Source: CAZBZG01 sp964496245 (GTDB taxonomy: Bacteria > Planctomycetota > SZUA-567). Taken from it: a stretch of 10,231 bases of DNA. The notes under the pieces were generated by a model. It was not told the DNA's origin, searched no databases, and saw nothing but the letters and a program-made list of their open reading frames with translations. Positions 5,621-10,231 of the stretch are shown one piece after another (within the stretch, counting starts at the first letter, position 1; each line of letters starts with the position of its first letter). The position numbers and the translations under genes are program-made. Location: assembly GCA_964496245.1 (NCBI GenBank), contig CAZBZG010000174.1:1-10231 (forward strand). The letters are read 5' to 3'.

Positions 5621-6487
5621 GTGGCGCAAGGGGCTGAAGGCGAACCGAGACGAACGCCGCGGATTCGGATCGACGCCCACCATCATGTCTGGCACTACGA
5701 CCCGGCAGCGTACGCCTGGATCGACGAGTCCATGGCGGCGATCCGGCGCGATTTCCTTCCGGAGGACCTCGCACCAATCCTGGCGGCCGCGGGCGTGGAC
5801 GGCGCGGTCACGGTCCAGGCGCGGCAGACCGTTGAGGAGACCGACTGGCTGCTCGGGCTGGCCGACCGGCATGCCTGGATCCGCGGGGTGGTGGGCTGGG
5901 TGCCGCTGGCAGACCCGGATGGGGAGCAGGTGCTGGCGCGTGTGGCCGCCCATCCCAAGTGCAAGGGGGTGCGCCACGTGCTCCAGGGCGAGCCGGCCGC
6001 GTACATGGAGCGGTCGGATTTCCACCAGGGCGTGGCTGCGCTCGGCCGGTACGGGCTCGTCTACGATATCCTGATCCACGAAGCGCAGTTGCCCGCAGCC
6101 ATCGCGTTCGTAGACCGGCACCCGGACCAGCCGTTCGTGCTCGATCACATCGCCAAGCCCAAGATCCGGGCCGGCGCGCTGGAGCCCTGGGCCGCGCGCA
6201 TGCGGGAGCTGGCTGAGCGCGAATGCGTGGCCTGCAAGCTCTCGGGGTTGGTGACCGAGGCGGACGACGGCGCATGGACGCCTGAGCAGCTCCGGCCGTA
6301 CATGGAAACCGCGCTCGAAGCCTTCGGCCCGGCCCGGCTCCTCTTCGGCTCGGACTGGCCCGTGTGCCTGGTGGCCTGCGACTACGCCCGCTGGATCGGC
6401 ATGGTGGAGGATTTCGTATCGTCCCTCTCCGCGGATGAGCAGGCCGCGATGTTCGGCGGCAACGCGGTGGAGGTATACGGATTGTGA
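5621..6487 (+). CDS. Amidohydrolase-2 family lactonase (L-fuconolactonase/rhamnonolactonase type)
   Basis: COG3618-type metal-dependent hydrolases open sugar acid lactones, such as L-fucono-1,5-lactone, in oxidative deoxysugar catabolism. The 288-residue TIM-barrel protein is full length. With the GTG start it shows the N-terminal metal motif DAHHHVW (18-24), VQARQTVEETDWLL (65-78), the GVRHVLQGEP segment (116-125), VLDHIAKP (173-180), KLSGLVTE (206-213) and the C-terminal LFGSDWPV (241-248) with the conserved aspartate Asp245. All are typical of the family. I chose GTG at 5621 because AAGGAG (5609-5614) is six bases upstream; an ATG at 5606 adds five residues but lacks an SD. It is divergent from the regulator remnant and forms an operon with the broken dehydrogenase behind it. 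The substrate is inferred from family only. Confidence 0.85.
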   Translation: MAQGAEGEPRRTPRIRIDAHHHVWHYDPAAYAWIDESMAAIRRDFLPEDLAPILAAAGVDGAVTVQARQTVEETDWLLGLADRHAWIRGVVGWVPLADPDGEQVLARVAAHPKCKGVRHVLQGEPAAYMERSDFHQGVAALGRYGLVYDILIHEAQLPAAIAFVDRHPDQPFVLDHIAKPKIRAGALEPWAARMRELAERECVACKLSGLVTEADDGAWTPEQLRPYMETALEAFGPARLLFGSDWPVCLVACDYARWIGMVEDFVSSLSADEQAAMFGGNAVEVYGL

Positions 6488-6491
6488 ATTG

Positions 6492-6518
6492 GGAGCCGGC
6501 GGCACGTCCGCCGGCTCC
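6492..6518 (+). repeat. Perfect intercistronic hairpin
   Basis: GGAGCCGGCGG (6492-6502) pairs without mismatch with CCGCCGGCTCC (6508-6518) around the loop cacgt. It begins five bases after the lactonase stop and ends exactly at the AGGAGGG ribosome binding site of the next gene (6519-6525). With no T run it is more likely an mRNA stabiliser or a modulator of downstream translation than a terminator. Confidence 0.6.
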
Positions 6519-6532
6519 AGGAGGGATCTGCC

Positions 6533-7040
6533 ATGCAAGTCTTGCGCATCTTTGAGCCCGGCCGTACGGAGGTGGCCGACGTTCCCGCACCCGTGCCCGG
6601 GGAGGGCGAGGTTTTGCTGCGTGTGGAGCAGGTGGGGTTCTGCGAATCGGACCTGGCCACCTACGAAGGCCGCAATCCCATGGTCTCCTATCCGCGCATT
6701 CCCGGCCACGAAATCGCGGCTGTGGTGGAGGAGATCGCGGCCGGTGTGCCCGACGCGATCCAGCCCGGTGCCCGCGTGACGGTCCTGCCGTAGACGAGCT
6801 GCGGGCTCTGTGCCGCGTGCCGGCGTGGCCGGCCCAATGCGTGTGCGCACAACCAGACCCTGGGCGTGCAGCGCGACGGCGCCATGGCCGCGCGGATCGC
6901 GGTGCCGTGGCAGAAGGTAGTCGCAGCCGAGGCGCTGTCGACCAGGGAACGCGCGCTGGTCGAGCCGCTCACCGTGGGATTCCACGCGGTGGACCGGGGC
7001 CGTGTGGACGACACGGACACGGTCCTGGTGCTCGGCTGCG
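6533..7040 (+). pseudogene. Zinc-dependent alcohol dehydrogenase, amber-interrupted and 3'-truncated
   Basis: The start is sound, with AGGAGGG seven bases ahead of the ATG. Residues 1-86 are the N-terminal GroES-like domain of a medium-chain polyol or sugar-acid dehydrogenase: GFCESDLATYEG (Cys37, the catalytic zinc ligand) and IPGHE (His59-Glu60). A TAG at 6791-6793 interrupts it after RVTVLP. The same frame resumes at once with the structural zinc site CGLCAACRRGRPNAC, then VVAAEALSTRERALVEPLTVGFHAV and TDTVLVLGC. It ends abruptly where the GxGxxG nucleotide-binding motif should follow, and what comes next is the 3' flank of the opposing gene. So two lesions are present: a nonsense codon where family members usually carry an aromatic residue, probably tyrosine, and loss of roughly the C-terminal half. 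The intact ancestor probably oxidised a product of the lactonase pathway (RspB/L-gulonate or galactonate dehydrogenase-like). Confidence 0.85.
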
Positions 7041-7046
7041 TCTCGC

Positions 7047-7065
7047 CAGGCCCGCCTCCGGCCTG
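7047..7065. repeat. Small hairpin between convergent dehydrogenase genes
   Basis: CAGGCC and GGCCTG pair around a seven-base loop, three bases beyond the stop codon of the minus-strand MDR gene. It could be the residue of that operon's terminator; there is no T run on either side. Confidence 0.3.
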
Positions 7066-7067
7066 TC

Positions 7068-8120
7068 TCACCACGCGAACGCCACCGCCACATTCTCCTC
7101 CGGATGGTCGCGCAGCGTGGCGTAGGCGGTGGGGGCCTGGTCAACGGGGGTGGGGCCGTCGAGGAAGTCGTCCACGCAGAGTGCGCCCTGCCGGATACGT
7201 TCCATGACCGCGCGCCGGTCCCCGACAGTGCGGTCGCAGGGCGTGAGCACGAGCGCGCCTTCGGTCTGCTTCCAGCCGCCCGGCCGGGTCTCCTCGCCCT
7301 GCTCGTAGGTCGCTAGATACACGATGCGCGGCCAGGCGGCCGGGTCGGATCGCAGTGCGCTCACGCTGTACCGGGCGTCCAGACGCCGGCCGGCGGGCTG
7401 GCGGATGAGGGACCGGGCCAGGCGCGCGCCCGCCAGGCTGGCCGACGCTTCGACCACGATGTCCGCGCCGCCGTCGAGATGGGCGCGAATCCGTTCGGCT
7501 GCGTCGGATGCATTCCCGTCCACAGCTGCGGCCACGCCCAGCTGCTCGGCGCGCGCGAGGCGACTCGAAACGAGATCGGTCACGATCACGCGCGCCCCGT
7601 GCAGGCACAGCCACCGCGCGGCGCATGCGCCGATCAGGCCCTGGCCGATCACCACAGCGGTCTCGTCCAATGCGGGAAAGGCCATGCTCACCCCGCGCCA
7701 GCTGATGGCCGCCACCTCCGCGGGGACGTAGGCCCACGGGTCTGCGCCCGCGGGCAGCTTGAGCACTGCGTCCGGACCATGGATGGCCGCGCAATGGCAG
7801 CTCGCCTGCCCGCCCCAGAGCGGCGTGATCCCCTCGATCGGCAGGGGATTGCGGCCGCTGACGAGTTCGCCCGCTTCCCAGCCCGGCGTCTCCGGTCCGG
7901 TCGCTTCGATCCGGCCGATCCAGGCGTAGCCCGGGATCACGGGGAACTTGCCCTTGCTCTCCTTGGTGCCCCGCAGGATGCGCAGCTCCGTACCCGGGCT
8001 CACAAAGGAGAAGAGCGTGCGGGCACGGAGCTCGCCCGGCCCTGGGTCGGGTACGGTGACGTCGCGGAATTCCACCTGGCCGGGCGCGGAGAACACGATG
8101 GCGCGGGCATCATCGGGCAT
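7068..8120 (-). CDS. Zinc-binding-type MDR oxidoreductase (PGTE subgroup)
   Basis: The 350-residue protein has the two-domain layout of medium-chain dehydrogenases. The N-terminal domain carries FSFVSPGTELRILRG (37-51), the mark of a subgroup in which the catalytic-zinc cysteine is replaced (here by Ser41) and the structural four-cysteine loop is absent. VIPGYAWIG (61-69) stands where classical enzymes have a PGHE motif. The Rossmann domain has the nucleotide motif VIGQGLIGA (157-165) followed by an aspartate in VIVTDL (178-183), which favours NAD over NADP. It is therefore probably a zinc-independent NAD-linked oxidoreductase on a sugar-like substrate, despite the family name. The start at 8120 has AGGAGA upstream, 24 bases beyond the stop of the UroD-family gene, so the two form an operon. 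Its stop is tail to tail with the broken dehydrogenase. Confidence 0.85.
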   Translation of the reverse strand: MPDDARAIVFSAPGQVEFRDVTVPDPGPGELRARTLFSFVSPGTELRILRGTKESKGKFPVIPGYAWIGRIEATGPETPGWEAGELVSGRNPLPIEGITPLWGGQASCHCAAIHGPDAVLKLPAGADPWAYVPAEVAAISWRGVSMAFPALDETAVVIGQGLIGACAARWLCLHGARVIVTDLVSSRLARAEQLGVAAAVDGNASDAAERIRAHLDGGADIVVEASASLAGARLARSLIRQPAGRRLDARYSVSALRSDPAAWPRIVYLATYEQGEETRPGGWKQTEGALVLTPCDRTVGDRRAVMERIRQGALCVDDFLDGPTPVDQAPTAYATLRDHPEENVAVAFAW

Positions 8121-8144
8121 GTCGGTCTCCTGGGGCCGGCGCGA

Positions 8145-9242
8145 TTACGCTGCGCGCGCAGTTGAGAGCACGTCTTCGACCGCTGCCGGTCCCAGCACGC
8201 CCCGCAGCATGGCGAGCACGTTCTCCGGGGGCGTACCCGCCTGGATGGCGTGGGACGGCGCAGCGATGTAGCCGCCCCCGCGGCCGAGCGTGTCCACGAG
8301 CGAGCGGCAGGTGGTCTCCACCTCGTTGGGCGTGCCGCGCGGCAGGAGTTGCTGGACGCTGATCGCGCCGTGGAAGGCGAGCCGATCGCCAAAGGTGCGT
8401 TTGAGCCGGGCCGGGTCCATGCCGGCCGCATCCGTCTGCACGGCCTCGATCGCGTCCACGCCGGCGTGGAGCAGGGCGGGGATCAGGTCGAAGATCGCTC
8501 CATCGGAGTGGAGCATGCATGTCGCACCCGGTGCGCGTGCGCGCACGGTCTCCGTGATCGCGCGGTGGAAGGGCTGGAGCACCGCGCAATAGGCGTCGGG
8601 CGACATGAGCGGGCCGTTCTGGGTGCCCAGGTCGTCGGCAAAGAAGGCGATGTCGATGTGCGCGCCCGCGGCCGCGAGCACGCGCGCGAGGCGTTCGACC
8701 AGGAAGTCGGTGATGCGTTCGAGTGCGGCGCGCACGAGCGCGGGATTGACCAGCACGTTCATGAGCGCCTCTTCCATGCCCGTCATCCAGCAGTAGAGTT
8801 CGAACGGGTTGCCCAGGAAGTACTGGACCGCCTTCGTGCCTGTGGCCGCCTGTTCGGCCAGGCCGTCGGTCACAAACCAGTCCGGATCGGGCCACGCGTG
8901 GTTGCGCAGCGCAGCCGGGTCTTCGATGCCGGCCAGCGGGAAGTCGCAGAATTCCTCGTAGTGCCCGCCGTCGTAGGCGGCCGTGCGCGTGCGGATGCCC
9001 CAGATGCCGGTCATGAGGTTGTCCGCGTCCGGGCCCACGTACGTGGGGCCCACGCTGCGCTTGTCGCTGACCGTCTCGCGGAGTCGGTCCCACGACAGGC
9101 CCTGGTCTGCGAAGAAGGCCGCGAGCGTGCGCTGCATCTCGGGCGTGGCGCAGAATCCCCAGCTGAAGGGTACGCGGTCGGGTTGCTGGAGCGCGAGCGC
9201 TGTGCGGACGCGTTCGCGGGAGGTGGTCGTGATGTCGATCAT
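8145..9242 (-). CDS. UroD-family protein of unknown substrate (not haem UroD)
   Basis: The 365-residue protein has the uroporphyrinogen decarboxylase/cobalamin methyltransferase barrel layout: TSRERVRTALALQQPDRVPFSWG (7-29), the central HIDIAFFADDLGTQNG (195-210), MLHSDGAI (243-250), AIEAVQTDAAGMD (264-276) and the terminal GGGYIAAPSHAIQAGTPPENV (322-342). It lacks the arginine-rich N-terminal motif of haem-pathway UroD. In place of the zinc-binding H-x-C of corrinoid methyltransferases such as MtaA and MtbA it has H-S-D (245-247). So neither classical reaction is supported. Such proteins recur in carbohydrate loci without an assigned role. The ATG at 9242 follows an AAAGGAAA ribosome binding site. 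It leads the operon with the MDR gene and is divergent from a cupin/AraC regulator that probably controls it. Confidence 0.8.
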   Translation of the reverse strand: MIDITTTSRERVRTALALQQPDRVPFSWGFCATPEMQRTLAAFFADQGLSWDRLRETVSDKRSVGPTYVGPDADNLMTGIWGIRTRTAAYDGGHYEEFCDFPLAGIEDPAALRNHAWPDPDWFVTDGLAEQAATGTKAVQYFLGNPFELYCWMTGMEEALMNVLVNPALVRAALERITDFLVERLARVLAAAGAHIDIAFFADDLGTQNGPLMSPDAYCAVLQPFHRAITETVRARAPGATCMLHSDGAIFDLIPALLHAGVDAIEAVQTDAAGMDPARLKRTFGDRLAFHGAISVQQLLPRGTPNEVETTCRSLVDTLGRGGGYIAAPSHAIQAGTPPENVLAMLRGVLGPAAVEDVLSTARAA

Positions 9243-9264
9243 GCGTTTCCTTTGGGCGTTTCGC

Positions 9265-9294
9265 TTGTCAGACGGCTCGCGTAGGCACTATAAT
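9265..9294 (+). promoter_or_regulatory. Consensus promoter of the AraC-family gene, possibly bidirectional
   Basis: TTGTCA (9265-9270), an 18-base spacer and a perfect TATAAT (9289-9294) drive the regulator gene. The start point is near 9301, giving a leader of about 77 bases. On the opposite strand the same position reads TATAGT (9288-9293), a usable -10 box for the UroD/MDR operon. No good -35 precedes it, so that direction would need an activator. Confidence 0.7.
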
Positions 9295-9324
9295 GCGCGT
9301 AGCCGCGCCGCGGAATGCACGCGG

Positions 9325-9355
9325 CCGGGATTCGATTTGCACAAAACCGGGATTC
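9325..9355. promoter_or_regulatory. Direct repeat with 22-bp period, candidate AraC-type operator
   Basis: CCGGGATTC occurs at 9325-9333 and again at 9347-9355, exactly 22 bases apart, or two helical turns. AraC-family dimers bind direct repeats with about this spacing. The sites lie just upstream of the predicted -35 region of the UroD/MDR operon and downstream of the regulator's own start point. That geometry suits activation of the operon together with autorepression. Confidence 0.5.
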
Positions 9356-9377
9356 TGCCCGCGCCCTGGGAGTTCTC

Positions 9378-10145
9378 ATGGCTGACGCCCGCTGCCTCTT
9401 TGCCGCGTACCTGCCTCTGGATGCGGGCTTTTCGTGCGCCTTTCACACCCACCCCTGCACGGAGATCATCTACAACGACGGATGCGCGGGCGAGCTCTTC
9501 CACGGCCAGGAGGCCCAGGCCTACGCGCCCGACACGGTCATGGTCTACCAGGAGGGCGCGTCCCATCGCGTGGAGAACCGCACGGCCGGCCGCCAGTACT
9601 GCGTGGGTGTGGTGGGGTGCGGCGCCGAGCGTCTGCCGGTCACGGTCGTTGCAGCGGACGACGCTGTGCGCGGGCTGGTGGCGCAGATGGATGCGGCTGC
9701 ACAGGTGGGCGACGGGCTGCGCCAGGAGCGCCTCGACCTGTTGGCCGGCCTCCTGGCGCTCGCGTGCCGCGAGCTCGTGCGGGACGAGGATCTGCGCCAG
9801 GAGACGGACAGCCCGGCCGTGCGCGCCAAGCGCATCCTGGACAGCCGGTTCCACGAGCGCATCGATCTGCGCGCGCTTGCGAGCTCGCTCTTCGTGAGCG
9901 CGGATTATCTGCGGGAGCTCTTCAAGGGCACATTCGGCGACGCGCCCATGCACTACCTCATCCAGCGCCGCATCGACCACGCCCGCGACCTCTTGCGGCT
10001 GACCGATCTGCCGGTCCACGAGGTCGCCGCCCGCTGCGGCATCGAGAACCCCTACTACTTAAGCCGCCTCTTCCGCAAGGTGATGGGCGAGAGCCCTTCG
10101 GCGTACCGCCGATCGGCGGGCAAGGCGAGCGGGGAAGGAGGGTGA
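9378..10145 (+). CDS. AraC-family transcriptional regulator with N-terminal cupin sensor
   Basis: The 255-residue protein has an N-terminal cupin-like half, with FHTHPCTEIIYN (22-33), a second histidine in EGASHRVEN (59-67) and glycine-rich strands. This is the usual small-sugar or metal-binding sensor of this family. The C-terminal double helix-turn-helix is intact: LRALASSLFVSADYLRELFK (164-183) and VHEVAARCGIENPYYLSRLF (213-232), closing with GESPSAYRR (237-245). The ATG at 9378 has GGGAG five bases upstream; in-frame codons from 9315 lie over the direct repeat and are unlikely to be translated. It is divergent from the UroD/MDR operon and most likely its local regulator. No terminator is evident between its stop and the next promoter. 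Confidence 0.9.
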   Translation: MADARCLFAAYLPLDAGFSCAFHTHPCTEIIYNDGCAGELFHGQEAQAYAPDTVMVYQEGASHRVENRTAGRQYCVGVVGCGAERLPVTVVAADDAVRGLVAQMDAAAQVGDGLRQERLDLLAGLLALACRELVRDEDLRQETDSPAVRAKRILDSRFHERIDLRALASSLFVSADYLRELFKGTFGDAPMHYLIQRRIDHARDLLRLTDLPVHEVAARCGIENPYYLSRLFRKVMGESPSAYRRSAGKASGEGG

Positions 10146-10178
10146 CGCGCGGATAGAGGGACAGATACCATAATTCGT

Positions 10179-10207
10179 TTGCATGGCATATCCGGACCAG
10201 CTATGAT
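10179..10207 (+). promoter_or_regulatory. Promoter reading out of the right edge
   Basis: TTGCAT (10179-10184), a 17-base spacer and TATGAT (10202-10207) form a good sigma70 promoter. The predicted start point coincides with the ATG at 10214, which opens a frame beginning MTRIAR before the window ends. That could be the first residues of a regulator-like protein from a leaderless transcript, but six codons are too few to call a gene. Confidence 0.45.
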
Positions 10208-10231
10208 GTCTGCATGACACGCATCGCAAGG

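Noticed and set aside
6791..6793. Pyrrolysine insertion at the in-frame TAG
   Set aside because: The gene is also truncated, TAG is used as an ordinary stop by neighbouring genes, and zinc alcohol dehydrogenases are not known pyrrolysine proteins.
5342..7144. 600-codon open frame on the minus strand across the lactonase and broken dehydrogenase
   Set aside because: It is low-complexity His/Arg/Pro-rich antisense sequence and runs out of frame with the real regulator remnant.
8145..9242. hemE (haem-pathway uroporphyrinogen decarboxylase)
   Set aside because: The N-terminal arginine-rich substrate motif is absent and the gene lies in a carbohydrate-type operon; only the superfamily fold is shared.
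1..10231. CRISPR array, insertion sequence, prophage or defence system
   Set aside because: No regularly spaced repeats, transposase, integrase, terminal inverted repeats, or nuclease/toxin-like proteins are seen on either strand.

Overview
This is a GC-rich bacterial window with standard SD-led genes and sigma70-type promoters. The taxon cannot be fixed from the sequence alone. The left half (PTS-EIIA/antiporter remnant, ArsB/NhaD-type permease, HisF, soluble Ser/Thr kinase, small redoxin) could fit Desulfobacterota or the PVC group. The right half (XylR-like AraC regulator, fuconolactonase-type hydrolase, MDR dehydrogenases, non-haem UroD-family protein, cupin AraC regulator) resembles carbohydrate loci of Kiritimatiellota/Lentisphaerota. 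A Kiritimatiellota-like organism is my best guess, with low confidence.

Layout. 1-291 is an upstream region with a possible promoter. 292-717 is a chimeric ORF: the first half of an EIIA-Ntr-like domain joined in frame to the C-terminal membrane part of a cation/proton antiporter. 745-2136 is an intact 463-residue permease. hisF (2164-2943, minus) lies convergent to it and divergent from a cytosolic Ser/Thr kinase (3112-4137, plus), with back-to-back promoters between them. A 400-base gap follows, carrying a promoter, a 23-bp near-perfect palindrome at its predicted start point and a leader hairpin. It leads into a 90-residue glutaredoxin-like gene (4564-4836). Downstream are consecutive hairpins ending in a very strong terminator (5025-5062), which may be a long 3' UTR or a small RNA.

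5166-9242 is an accessory carbohydrate region with clear scars. A XylR-like regulator has lost everything except its linker and DNA-binding end (minus). It abuts an intact lactonase-type amidohydrolase (5621-6487). That gene is followed by a zinc alcohol dehydrogenase broken by an amber codon and cut off inside its Rossmann fold near 7040. A tail-to-tail intact pair follows on the minus strand: a UroD-family protein (8145-9242) and an MDR oxidoreductase (7068-8120), which form an operon. A cupin/AraC regulator (9378-10145) is divergent from that pair. The shared intergenic region has a consensus promoter for the regulator and a 9-bp direct repeat with 22-bp periodicity, as expected for an AraC-type operator. 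The window ends in a second promoter reading rightward out of the window.

The most notable points are the three independent gene truncations, the apparently self-contained AraC/UroD/MDR regulon, and the structured RNA and operator elements around the glutaredoxin-like gene. I did not find evidence for a wholly new defence or mobile system.
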